Program-made: the position numbers and the translations under genes
Notes under the pieces: model-generated
The model's database searches: none
Seen by the model: the letters and a program-made list of their open reading frames with translations, nothing else
What the model was told of the DNA's origin: nothing
In this document: one piece after another, positions 1-8,871 of the stretch
Layout: the number at the start of each line of letters is the position of its first letter
Position numbering within the stretch: the first letter of the stretch is position 1
NCBI RefSeq assembly: GCF_024734385.1
Contig: NZ_JANHAP010000007.1
Span: 178,418-242,417 of the forward strand
From: Dasania sp. GY-MA-18
Lineage (GTDB): Bacteria > Pseudomonadota > Gammaproteobacteria > Pseudomonadales > Dasaniaceae
Reading direction: 5' to 3'
Length of the DNA stretch: 64,000 bases

Positions 1-2
1 GC

Positions 3-1685
3 GCGGTAGAAAGCTCAACTTCGGCATTGGTAGTGGTAAACGATGCCTTGGCCGTGATTTATGGCAATAGCAAGGCGCAGGAGCTGTTGGATAGGCAGGG
101 TGTAAGTTTAGTAGGGTTAAGTTTACGCGATATTGCCGTGTCTAAAGACTCTGCTTCTGAACATTTTCACCTATTAAACGCGATTGCTAAAAAGAAAAAC
201 TGGCGCGGTGAATTAGAGTTAATGAGCAAGGACGGTGAAAGCAGGTGGTTATTAGCCACGCTATCGCCTATGAACAGCAAGGCCGATACAGTTAATGAGT
301 TTGTGTTGGTCTGTGATGATGTTAGCGAGTTGAAGGCCGCCCATAAAGAAATGGAGCGCATGGCTTTTTATGACTCTTTAACAGGCTTGGTTAATCGCCG
401 CCTTTATAAAGAGCGTTTATCACAAAGTATATTGTCAGCTCAGCGCTATCAAACAGAGTTGGCGGTACTGTTTTTAGACTTGGATAGATTTAAGTTAATT
501 AACGATACCCTGGGGCATGAGGTGGGTGATCAACTATTAAAAGAGGTGGCGAGCTGCTTAGAGTCTTGTGTGGGTGAGGGCGATACCGTCGCCAGATTAG
601 GTGGCGACGAGTTTACCATATTGCTGAATGATGTGGCCGGTAGAGATGCAGTCATAGAAACCGCCAAAAAAATTATTGCGGCGGTGCGCTCGCCTATAGT
701 TATAGGGCAAGAAACCATTAGCGTCACCACTAGCATAGGCATTAGCCTGTTTCCCGAAAATTGTGAGGAAGGCTCGCAGTTAATGAAAATGGCTGACATG
801 GCCATGTATAACGCTAAAACCAAAGGTAGAAACTCCTTTGATTTTTACCACAAAAATTTAGATATATTCAGCAAAGAGCGCTTGGGTTTAGAGCATGACT
901 TGAGGCAGGCTTTAGACAATAAAGAATTTATTATTCACTACCAGCCTATTATTAATTCTAAAACCCAGCGTATTACCTCGGTAGAGGCCTTAATACGCTG
1001 GCAGCATCCTAGCAAGGGCCTAATTCAGCCCTTAGATTTTATCCCTATAGCCGAAGACATAGGCATTATTAATGATATTGGTGCCTGGGTATTGCTAAAG
1101 GCCTGTACTGATTTAAAAGCAATGCAGCAATTACAGCCGCAACTGAAAATGTCGGTTAATTTGGCGGCCAGTCAGTTTAATGCGGTAAATTTTGTAGAGA
1201 AAATTGCTGAGGCTTTATTGGCTGCCGAGGTCTCGGGTGAATCGCTGATTTTAGAAATTACCGAAAGCATGTTGATACAGGATATAGAACACTCCGTAGA
1301 AGTGCTGCACAATATCCGCGCGCAGGGGGTGTCTATATCTATAGATGATTTTGGTACGGGTTATTCATCGCTGGGTTATTTAAAGCGCCTGCCTATAGAT
1401 AATATAAAAATAGATAAAACCTTTGTTGAGCATATACACACCGATAAGCATGACTGTGATTTAACCACAGCAGTTATCGATATGGCCCATAGCTTAAAGC
1501 TTAATGTAATCGCCGAAGGGGTAGAGCAACAGGCGCAGGAAGATATATTAAGCCAGCACGGCTGTGAATATTATCAGGGCTTTTTGTATGCTCACCCCTG
1601 CGGTGTTGATGATATGAATAGCTTGCTACAAGGCCGCATAGAGGGTGAGCTAAGTATCAACCCTGGCAATGTCAGCAATTTGTAA
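3..1685 (+). CDS. PAS-GGDEF-EAL cyclic-di-GMP enzyme, 5' end outside window
   Basis: The frame is open to the first base, so the N-terminus is cut off by the window edge; the TTG at 27 is not a convincing start. The visible part begins inside a PAS domain, followed by GGDEF (motif about residues 192-196 counted from the TTG at 27) and EAL (motif about 320-322). The phosphodiesterase site looks intact: EALIRW, DDFGTGYSSL, the KIDKTF strand and EGVE are all present. The cyclase motif GGDEF is intact, but no RxxD inhibitory site precedes it. It makes and/or breaks cyclic di-GMP in the cytoplasm. It aligns from its first visible residue with the PAS domain of the protein at 45205-48216 (AVESSTSA versus AVENSSSA), so the missing part probably carries similar sensor domains. 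It converges on the LysR gene with two bases between stop codons and no visible terminator. Confidence 0.93.
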   Translation, partial: AVESSTSALVVVNDALAVIYGNSKAQELLDRQGVSLVGLSLRDIAVSKDSASEHFHLLNAIAKKKNWRGELELMSKDGESRWLLATLSPMNSKADTVNEFVLVCDDVSELKAAHKEMERMAFYDSLTGLVNRRLYKERLSQSILSAQRYQTELAVLFLDLDRFKLINDTLGHEVGDQLLKEVASCLESCVGEGDTVARLGGDEFTILLNDVAGRDAVIETAKKIIAAVRSPIVIGQETISVTTSIGISLFPENCEEGSQLMKMADMAMYNAKTKGRNSFDFYHKNLDIFSKERLGLEHDLRQALDNKEFIIHYQPIINSKTQRITSVEALIRWQHPSKGLIQPLDFIPIAEDIGIINDIGAWVLLKACTDLKAMQQLQPQLKMSVNLAASQFNAVNFVEKIAEALLAAEVSGESLILEITESMLIQDIEHSVEVLHNIRAQGVSISIDDFGTGYSSLGYLKRLPIDNIKIDKTFVEHIHTDKHDCDLTTAVIDMAHSLKLNVIAEGVEQQAQEDILSQHGCEYYQGFLYAHPCGVDDMNSLLQGRIEGELSINPGNVSNL

Positions 1686-1687
1686 GG

Positions 1688-2584
1688 CTAGGCGTGAAAG
1701 TTTTCCTTACAAAATTCCAGAAAAACTTCCGAGCGCTTGGGTAGGCGCACATTGGCAGCCCTAGCGACTACCAGTGATAAGGGCCTGGCATTTTCGGCCA
1801 GAGGTATAGCGACGATGCTGGAGCCGTCGTAGCATATATTGGTTTGCGGCGATAAATTCACTATAGAGTAACCATAGCCATTGCCCACTAAGCTGCGCAC
1901 TAACTCATAGCTGCCGGTGCGGTGGCGAATTTGCGGCTTAAAGCCGTGGCCATCAAACAGCGATTGGAAATACTCTCGGCTATGGGGTAAATCGAGTAGC
2001 ACCATGGTTTCGTGCTCTAAGTCTTTAAACTTCAAGCTTTTCTTTTTCGCTAGCTCATGGTCGGCGGGTAGTAATACCTTGGGGGTGAGCTGCGCCAGCT
2101 CATGTATTTTAATTCTATCGCCTAGGCCCAAATCATACACAAAGGCCAGCTCGGTTTTACCCGAGAGTAGCGATTGGCTGATCTCTTCTATATTGCCTTC
2201 ATTCAGTACAAAGCTAACGTCGGGGTAGAGTTCATTAAACTGGTTTATGAGCTTGGGTATGTATAACGGGGCTAAAGTCACAAAGCAGCCTAGGTTAATC
2301 TCCCCCGATAGCGACTGGCTATGCTCTTTAATATGGGTTTGCACGTCTTCCGCATGGCGCAGTAGCTGGGTGGCTTCAGTGAGCAAATCGCTGCCGGCCT
2401 GGGTTAGCGATACCCCTTTGGCGTGATGGCGTATAAGTAGCTGTACACCAAAGTATTCTTCCAGTTGATTGATGGCATTGGAGATGGCCGGCTGGGATAC
2501 AAACAGGTGTTCGCTGGCAGTCGTGACATTGCCGTATTCCGCCACGGCGAGGAAATAACGTAGTTGTTTGAGGGTAAATTTCAT
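1688..2584 (-). CDS. LysR-family transcriptional regulator
   Basis: 298 residues, the usual LysR length. An N-terminal winged helix-turn-helix (about residues 3-62, with the hallmark LKQLRYFLAVAEYGN and QPAISNAINQLE) is followed by a substrate-binding-like effector domain. It is transcribed away from the class III aminotransferase at 2790, with 205 bp between the start codons, which is the classic arrangement for a LysR activator and its target. It is clearly paralogous to the LysR protein at 17500-18405 along its whole length (shared HAKGVSLT, GCFVTLAP, LDLP.SREYF and RTGSYELVRS blocks), so both may sense related ligands. The effector is unknown. Its 3' end abuts the convergent GGDEF-EAL gene. 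Confidence 0.93.
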   Translation of the reverse strand: MKFTLKQLRYFLAVAEYGNVTTASEHLFVSQPAISNAINQLEEYFGVQLLIRHHAKGVSLTQAGSDLLTEATQLLRHAEDVQTHIKEHSQSLSGEINLGCFVTLAPLYIPKLINQFNELYPDVSFVLNEGNIEEISQSLLSGKTELAFVYDLGLGDRIKIHELAQLTPKVLLPADHELAKKKSLKFKDLEHETMVLLDLPHSREYFQSLFDGHGFKPQIRHRTGSYELVRSLVGNGYGYSIVNLSPQTNICYDGSSIVAIPLAENARPLSLVVARAANVRLPKRSEVFLEFCKENFHA

Positions 2585-2789
2585 AATAATTAGTTATTTC
2601 TTGAACAGATATGATCAAAGAATATTATCTATCAAGGGATTTAGCTAGCCAGATTTGCATAATAAAAACTTATTTAAGGTAGATAAATAAAATATTTTAC
2701 AGATTTAGTCACAGTATTCACACTCGGTTACAGATTTTGATTTCATCCTGTGAACTAAGGGGTGATAGATGATGATTAACCAATATTAG

Positions 2790-4202
2790 GTGACACAAGT
2801 GAAAGACTTTTCTAAGTATCAAACCCAAGAGCTGCATGCCAAAGACCTAAAACACAATATGCACCCCTTTACCGATTTTGCCACTTTTAAAGAGGAAGGC
2901 TCTTTGATTATGGCTGAGTCTGAAGGTGCCTATGTGTATGACACCGAAGGTAATAAGTACCTGGATGGTATCGCTGGGCTCTGGTGTGTAAACATAGGCT
3001 ACGCTAACGAAGAAATGGGCGAGGCCATGGCCGAGCAAACACGCCGTATCCCCTATTACTCTAGCTTTGGTCACCTAACTACCCCACCTGCGGTAGAGTT
3101 GTCAGAAAAGCTGGTATCACTAGCGCCTAGTAATTTAAACCATGTGTTTTATGGCACTGGCGGCTCCATGTCTAATGACACCGCCGTACGTATGATACAT
3201 TTTTACTTTAACCGCCTAGGTAAAAAAGATAAAAAACAAATCATTACTCGCACCGACGGTTACCACGGCAGCACTTACTTGGCCATGAGCTTAACGGGTG
3301 TTGAATACGACCATATCGGTTTTGATTTGGCCCCGGACTTAGTACACCGCGTATCGGCCCCCAATGTTTACCGCCGCCCAGATGGTATGACCGAAGCTGA
3401 GTTTTGTGACTTTTTAGTAGACGAGCTAGAGCAAAAAATCTTAGCCATAGGCCCAGAGCGGGTAGCGGCTTTCTTTGCTGAGCCTATAGCGGGTGCCGGT
3501 GGTGTGTTAGTTCCACCTGCGGGCTACCACAAGCGCATTGCCGACGTCTGTAAAAAATACGAAGTATTTTTGGTGTCGGATGAAGTGGTTACCGCTTTTG
3601 GCCGCTTAGGTGAAATGTTTAGCTCTGAAAGCGTGTTTGGTTTTCAGCCTGATATCATCACCTGTGCCAAGGGTTTGACTTCAGGTTATATTCCACTGTC
3701 GGCTAATTTAATCTCCGATGAAATTTACGATGTTATCAGTGTGCCGCAGGCTAAGGGCGCTATGTTTACTCATGGTTTCACTTACTCGGGCCACCCGGTT
3801 AGCTGTGCAGTAGGTTTAAAAAATATAGAGATTATGGAACGCATGGATTTATGTAACCATGTTAAAAAAGTGGGTAAGTATTTTGAAAACCAACTTAAAG
3901 AAAAAATCTCTAGCTTGCCTATAGTGGGCGATGTTCGCGGTAGTCACTTTATGATGTGCGTAGAAAACGTAGCCAATAAAGAAACTAAAGAGCTGCTACC
4001 TGCAGAAGCTGAAATTGGTAACCGCATAGCTGCCAAGTGTGAAGAGGCAGGTGTGTTGATACGCCCCTTAGCGCACAAAAACATTATGTCTCCGCCATTA
4101 ATTTTAAATGTGCAAGAGGTGGATACTATCGTAGAAACCCTACACAAAGGTATTTGCGATGTGCAGGATGAGTTGATTCGCGAAGGCTTGTGGAAAGGCT
4201 AG
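2790..4202 (+). CDS. Class III pyridoxal-phosphate aminotransferase (omega-amine/amino-acid type)
   Basis: 470 residues, the normal size for class III omega-aminotransferases. The fold-type I PLP features are visible: a GGS phosphate-binding turn near residue 127, the SDEVVTAFGR block with the cofactor-binding Asp, and the Schiff-base lysine at K294 in CAKGLTSGY. It probably moves an amino group from a diamine, polyamine product or omega-amino acid to pyruvate or a 2-oxo acid; the closest type I recognise is SpuC/GABA-like. I chose the GTG start at 2790 (MTQVKDF) because the paralogue at 13499-14890 also begins MTQ; a second GTG lies at 2799. It is divergent from a LysR gene and ends at a strong terminator. 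Three such enzymes are encoded here; this one and the one at 13499 are the closest pair. The exact substrate cannot be told. Confidence 0.92.
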   Translation: MTQVKDFSKYQTQELHAKDLKHNMHPFTDFATFKEEGSLIMAESEGAYVYDTEGNKYLDGIAGLWCVNIGYANEEMGEAMAEQTRRIPYYSSFGHLTTPPAVELSEKLVSLAPSNLNHVFYGTGGSMSNDTAVRMIHFYFNRLGKKDKKQIITRTDGYHGSTYLAMSLTGVEYDHIGFDLAPDLVHRVSAPNVYRRPDGMTEAEFCDFLVDELEQKILAIGPERVAAFFAEPIAGAGGVLVPPAGYHKRIADVCKKYEVFLVSDEVVTAFGRLGEMFSSESVFGFQPDIITCAKGLTSGYIPLSANLISDEIYDVISVPQAKGAMFTHGFTYSGHPVSCAVGLKNIEIMERMDLCNHVKKVGKYFENQLKEKISSLPIVGDVRGSHFMMCVENVANKETKELLPAEAEIGNRIAAKCEEAGVLIRPLAHKNIMSPPLILNVQEVDTIVETLHKGICDVQDELIREGLWKG

Positions 4203-4220
4203 TATAGCTTCTGTTCGTCA

Positions 4221-4253
4221 GGCCCATAGGTGTTGCACTTATGGGCCTTTTTT
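4221..4253 (+). terminator. Rho-independent terminator after the aminotransferase
   Basis: Perfect 8-bp stem, GGCCCATA paired with TATGGGCC, with an 11-base loop and a run of six T residues, starting 18 bases after the stop codon at 4202. It ends the monocistronic aminotransferase transcript. Confidence 0.9.
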
Positions 4254-4293
4254 ATACCGCTTTAAATATTTTGCTTGGTGAGTTAGCGGGTGC

Positions 4294-5862
4294 TTATTGC
4301 TCAAATAACTTCACTAAGGGCGCTAGCTCTGTTTCGTAATGTCGCCAGTGCTGTTGGCTGCTGCGGTAAATTTTTTGTTTTACCTGTGCCGCACTGGGGG
4401 TAGAGACTGCGTGTTTGGATTGGTGGAAGTCCAGTAGTTGTGGCTGCCAGTCTAAGTTTAAAAAACGCATTAGCGCTTGGCTTTGGGCAATGGGGTCGCT
4501 AACCAACTCATCATAGTGCAGGGTATAAAACCGCTGAGGTAGGCACTGCTGCCAGTGGTCAGTAAGCTCTTTGTAGCCTTGGTAGTAATGCCCTAGGTCT
4601 GTTAGTGAATAGCTGTAGTTGGCCGAGTTAAAGCGAAACAGGTGCTTATAGTTGCTAAAGCAGGCATCCATAGGGTTGCGCCTAATATGCACAAACTTGG
4701 CCTGTGGTATGGCCTTGGCAATTGCGCCTACTAATATAAAGTTAAAAGGGTATTTGTCTATAAAATAAGGGGTGTTGCCCGCTAGGGGGATGCAGCTTTG
4801 TAAGTAGAGCTTGCCCAGTAGTGCGTGATTCACATTTGCAAGATTTTGGTAGCGCTCTATGCCGCTATGTTGTGGATTAAGCTGGCTGCAGGCGGCTTCA
4901 AAAAAACGATTAAAGTGTAGTAGCTCGCCAGCAGTACTAAGCTGTGGGCTGCCATTGATAATTTGTTCTACCAAGGTGGTGCCGGTGCGAGGCAGGCCTA
5001 CAATAAAAATGGGCTGGGCCGGATGGCTGTGGTTAGTTGCGGGCTGCTGTAAAAACGCTTGTGTATAGCTGCTGGCGAGGTGTTTAAAAAGAGCTAAGTC
5101 ATCCTCTACCTCATAAGGGTGTAGTTGTTGATAGGCCAGGCTGCCTTGCTGCAAGTGTTGAAAGCTGCTGCGGTAGTCCTGTTGTTTTTCTTTGATTCTA
5201 GCTAGGGCGTAATGTAGGTAAATCTGTGCATTGGCATTGTTGCTATTATCGCTTAGCTTTTTTTCTAACTGTTTAATAGTCAGTTCTGGTGTGTCTAGCG
5301 TTAATTGGCTGAGCTGCCAGCAGGCCATATAGTCTTGGGGATTATGCTCTATGGCTAGGTTTAAATGCTTAAGCGCTTTTTTGTTTTGGTTATAAAGCTG
5401 GTATATCACCCCTAAGTCATTGTGAATATTGGCAGGGGCTTGATGCTTGCTGCTAAGGCTGGCGGCTTTGCTATAAAACGCTAAGGCCTGCTTAAAATCT
5501 TTGAGTTTTCTATAGGTGGTGGCAATAAGTATTAGGGTTTCAGTGGTGTTTATGCTGTTTATATCTAAATCATCGACAATTTCTTTAGCCATGCTCAGGG
5601 CGTGGCATGAAATATTAACGATGGCATTGCCATGGCTAAGCAGCTTGGCTTGGTAGGCTAGGTAGTGCTTGTTATTGGCTGCTAGTTTTATCGCTGACTC
5701 TAGGCAGAAATAGGCTTTGCCTAAATTATTAAGGCGTTCGTACACTATAGCGGTTAAAAACCAGCTGGGGGCATGCCTGGGGTGTTTTTGTAACTCGCTT
5801 TGCAGCTGTGACAAGGCAGCTTCTAGTTCGCCATTATCAATTAGCTTTAATACATCACTCAT
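4294..5862 (-). CDS. TPR-sulfotransferase fusion protein
   Basis: 522 residues. The N-terminal half (about 1-260) is a series of tetratricopeptide helices (for example LGVIYQLYNQNKKALKHL). The C-terminal half is a PAPS-dependent sulfotransferase domain: the 5'-phosphosulfate loop GLPRTGTTLVEQII near residue 289 and the 3'-phosphate motif HIRRNPMDACFSNY. The family transfers sulfate from PAPS to a hydroxyl group; TPRs usually dock a protein or peptide partner. There is no signal peptide, so it should be cytoplasmic. It is divergent from the TonB receptor at 6146 across a 283-bp spacer. A longer relative lies at 32318-34315, also near a TonB receptor. The acceptor is unknown. Confidence 0.88.
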   Translation of the reverse strand: MSDVLKLIDNGELEAALSQLQSELQKHPRHAPSWFLTAIVYERLNNLGKAYFCLESAIKLAANNKHYLAYQAKLLSHGNAIVNISCHALSMAKEIVDDLDINSINTTETLILIATTYRKLKDFKQALAFYSKAASLSSKHQAPANIHNDLGVIYQLYNQNKKALKHLNLAIEHNPQDYMACWQLSQLTLDTPELTIKQLEKKLSDNSNNANAQIYLHYALARIKEKQQDYRSSFQHLQQGSLAYQQLHPYEVEDDLALFKHLASSYTQAFLQQPATNHSHPAQPIFIVGLPRTGTTLVEQIINGSPQLSTAGELLHFNRFFEAACSQLNPQHSGIERYQNLANVNHALLGKLYLQSCIPLAGNTPYFIDKYPFNFILVGAIAKAIPQAKFVHIRRNPMDACFSNYKHLFRFNSANYSYSLTDLGHYYQGYKELTDHWQQCLPQRFYTLHYDELVSDPIAQSQALMRFLNLDWQPQLLDFHQSKHAVSTPSAAQVKQKIYRSSQQHWRHYETELAPLVKLFEQ

Positions 5863-6145
5863 GCTCTGATCTTTTTGTTAGGGGCTATGCCGCAGTATAA
5901 ACACACTCTAAGCTTTTCTGACAAGCCGCTGTTATGTAAAAAGATGCATACATAAGTTTAATGTATCTAGTCTTAAATAAAATAGTATTTTAAATAATCG
6001 TTATCCATCCGTAGTCTGAAATGATTGCAAAGCAAGGTGCAGTTTACTTTTAGGTTTGTTTTGCATCGTGTTAAAGGTGTTTTATAAAAGCTGTAATCAT
6101 CTTTTATGACAAGAGTTATAAATAAAAAATAATGTGGGATAGATA

Positions 6146-8539
6146 ATGAAAAATACAGTGAATTTAAAAAAACTGTCGCTGGCAGTTTCTATGGCCGTTG
6201 CAGCACAAGCCGCGATAACGCCGCTGGCTCATGCCTTGCAAATGGAAGAAGTGGCGGTTACTGCCCGTAAACAAACTGAGTCAGCGCAAGATGTGCCTAT
6301 TGCGATTAGCGCTTTCTCTGGCGACTTAATGACCGACTTAGGGGTTTCTGAGTCCGGCGATATAGCTTTGTTTACCCCTAACTTTACTTGGCATACCGAG
6401 TTTGGCCGCGCTTCACCACAGCCTTATATGCGCGGCATAGGTACCAATAACTTCTCCCCTATTAACAACGGCCCTATCGCTATTTATCAAGATAACGTGT
6501 TTATAGGCCCCAATGTGGCGCAGGGTTTTGCTACCTTTGATGTAGAGCGTGTAGAGGTGCTAAAAGGCCCGCAGGGCACGTTATATGGCCGTAACTCTAC
6601 TGGTGGTTTAATTAATTTTATTTCCGTGAAACCAGAGATAGGCGCGGGTGTCACCGGTTATGTTAACGCCGAGATAGGTAGCCATAACACCCGCAATATT
6701 GAGGGTGCGGTTGGTTTTGACTTGGGCGATTCTGCTGCTGGCCGTGTCTCGTTTTTACGTGCTGAAAATGACGGTTACACGAAAAACATTAACCCTGAAA
6801 GCAGCGGCGATGCTGGCATAGTCGATGATATAGCGCTGCGTGCCCAGTTATTGGTTGATGCGGCCGATGGCTTGAGCATATTAACCAATGTGCATTACGG
6901 TAAGGCTGACCCCGATACTGCGCCGTTTAAAAATGTAGGCCTGCAAGACCCTAACAGCTATAACCCGGCTACCTATTCTTTTGAAGATCCCTGCGCCAAT
7001 CCCGGACTGGGTAGCGGTTGTACGGATTTGTACACCGGCTTTGTAGACAACAAAGACCTGTACAAAACTTCTAAGGCTGATGACTCTGAAGAAGTTAAAA
7101 CGGTAGGTATATTTGTTAACGTTGATTACGATATCGATGGTGAAAAATCGCTGCACTCTATCACCTCTTATGACGAGGCCGAGCTGCGTCGCTTTGATGA
7201 TGTTGATGATGGTGCTATAGGCTTAGAGAACGATTACTACGCTGATGATTTTACTTGGTACAGCCAAGAGTTGCGTTTATCCAGCAACACTGATGAGAGC
7301 ATTTGGCATGCCGGTGCTTACTATTACCACGAAACCGCCGAAGGTACTCAAATTTGGACCAACCCCATTTTTGGTGCCGGTGAAGGTAATGAGCACGAGA
7401 TTGAAACTACCAGCTATGCCTTTTTTGGCCAGTACGGTACCGACCTAAGCGAGCGCTGGAGCTTTACCGGTGGCCTGCGTTGGACTTACGAAGAAAAAGA
7501 CATCAAAAAATACAATGGCTTTATGCCGTTAATTAGCAACCCCGGTAACTACGGTGACGGTGTTTTATATTCTTTAGCTGAAGCTAGAGCCGCTGGTGGC
7601 ATAGATGAGTCTTACGGTATTACTGTAGGTACCCCGCGCGCCAAAGACTGGGACGAAATTACCGGCCGTATCTCGTTTGATTACCGCACCGATAACGACA
7701 ACCTGGTTTATATTTCGCTATCGCGCGGCTTTAAAGGTGGCGATGTAAATGGCGCGGCCTTCTTAGATGATTATATTCCCACTACAGCTGGCGATAATGG
7801 TCTTAACCCCGGCTGTGAGTTGGCGGCAGGTTCTACCCGCTGTGCCGATTCGGTAGCGGCTTTCCAAGCCAAGCTAGAGCCGGTAGACCCGGAGCTATTG
7901 GATGCCTTTGAAATCGGTTTTAAAGGTGATTTCTTAGATGGCAACCTGCGTGTTAACGGTGCGGTGTTTTACTACGATTATCAAGATCAGCAAAACACCA
8001 TACTGTTTCAGGTACCTGGCGTAACGGGGCCTCAGGGCAGCACCACGGTATTGGCTAATGCGGCCAGCACCGAGATGCCCGGCCTGGAATTTGAAATTAT
8101 CGCCACTCCCACAGAGAATTGGTACTTGCAGTTTAACGGTGGTTGGTTAGATGCCGAATACGATGATTTTGGCGACAACACCGGCAACCAGATTTCATTA
8201 ACGCCTAAAACACAGTTCTCTGGTTTGGTGCGCTATGACTTTAATCTGGAGAGCGGTGCCATAATTGCTGTGCAAACCGATGTGTCATGGCAGAGCAAAA
8301 CCTACTTCCAGCCCACTAATAAAGAGCACTTAGAGCAAGACGCTTATGCCCTGTGGGGTGCGCGTTTCTCTTATACCTCTTCGGATGATCGCTGGACTAC
8401 AGCGCTGTTTGCCAAAAACCTGGGTGATAAAGAGTACTTCGGTTCTGGCTTTGATGTTAGCTCACTGGGCTACCTTGCTCTTAAACCCGGCGCTCCTCGC
8501 TATATAGGTTTAAGTGTGGACTATAAATTTGGGGGCTAA
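6146..8539 (+). CDS. TonB-dependent outer-membrane receptor (tandem copy 1)
   Basis: 797 residues. An N-terminal signal peptide (basic start, hydrophobic core, cleavage likely near ALA/HA around residue 30) leads to a plug domain starting EEVAVTARKQ, with the conserved run VERVEVLKGPQGTLYGRNS at about residues 133-151, and a long C-terminal beta barrel ending in an aromatic-rich strand (YIGLSVDYKFGG). This is the plug type found in large receptor families of marine and soil oligotrophs, moving a substrate across the outer membrane using TonB energy. It is followed by a near-copy at 8872. The divergent upstream neighbour is a TPR-sulfotransferase. The ligand is unknown; the neighbourhood argues for a nitrogenous organic compound rather than a siderophore. 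Confidence 0.94.
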   Translation: MKNTVNLKKLSLAVSMAVAAQAAITPLAHALQMEEVAVTARKQTESAQDVPIAISAFSGDLMTDLGVSESGDIALFTPNFTWHTEFGRASPQPYMRGIGTNNFSPINNGPIAIYQDNVFIGPNVAQGFATFDVERVEVLKGPQGTLYGRNSTGGLINFISVKPEIGAGVTGYVNAEIGSHNTRNIEGAVGFDLGDSAAGRVSFLRAENDGYTKNINPESSGDAGIVDDIALRAQLLVDAADGLSILTNVHYGKADPDTAPFKNVGLQDPNSYNPATYSFEDPCANPGLGSGCTDLYTGFVDNKDLYKTSKADDSEEVKTVGIFVNVDYDIDGEKSLHSITSYDEAELRRFDDVDDGAIGLENDYYADDFTWYSQELRLSSNTDESIWHAGAYYYHETAEGTQIWTNPIFGAGEGNEHEIETTSYAFFGQYGTDLSERWSFTGGLRWTYEEKDIKKYNGFMPLISNPGNYGDGVLYSLAEARAAGGIDESYGITVGTPRAKDWDEITGRISFDYRTDNDNLVYISLSRGFKGGDVNGAAFLDDYIPTTAGDNGLNPGCELAAGSTRCADSVAAFQAKLEPVDPELLDAFEIGFKGDFLDGNLRVNGAVFYYDYQDQQNTILFQVPGVTGPQGSTTVLANAASTEMPGLEFEIIATPTENWYLQFNGGWLDAEYDDFGDNTGNQISLTPKTQFSGLVRYDFNLESGAIIAVQTDVSWQSKTYFQPTNKEHLEQDAYALWGARFSYTSSDDRWTTALFAKNLGDKEYFGSGFDVSSLGYLALKPGAPRYIGLSVDYKFGG

Positions 8540-8871
8540 TACTGAGCAGCCGTATTAGCTGATTAGATAGTCGACAATAAAGAGTAAGGTGTTTGGGTTA
8601 GGGTAGTTGCTGTGAGGGCGTCAACCCTAGCCCCTTTTTTTATAAGTGATAGCTGGTGTTTGAGCGGCTACTCATGTTCACAGCCGCTAGCAATAGCGGT
8701 CAATATTAAGATAAATTTAAGTTATCTTATACCTATCTATTTTGTATTTTAACTATCCCCCCATCTCATGCACTCTCAGGTAGTACACATGGGTTAAGCG
8801 CATTCCTTAGCGTTAAAGCTTTCCTAAGGTATCGCTATAAGCCACTGCATAATAATTAAAAGGGTGGGGAT
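8540..8871. other. Intergenic region between the tandem TonB receptors
   Basis: 332 bases without a gene. The first 100 bases hold a terminator for the upstream receptor. The rest is AT-rich and probably carries an independent promoter for the second receptor; a GTTATC element lies near 8721, but I can assign no operator. The start codon at 8872 is preceded by AAAAGGGTGGGG. Confidence 0.6.
8595..8641 (+). terminator. Rho-independent terminator after TonB receptor 1
   Basis: Ten-base stem GGGTTAGGGT paired with ACCCTAGCCC (one wobble pair) followed by seven T residues. It implies that the two receptors are transcribed at least partly separately. Confidence 0.85.
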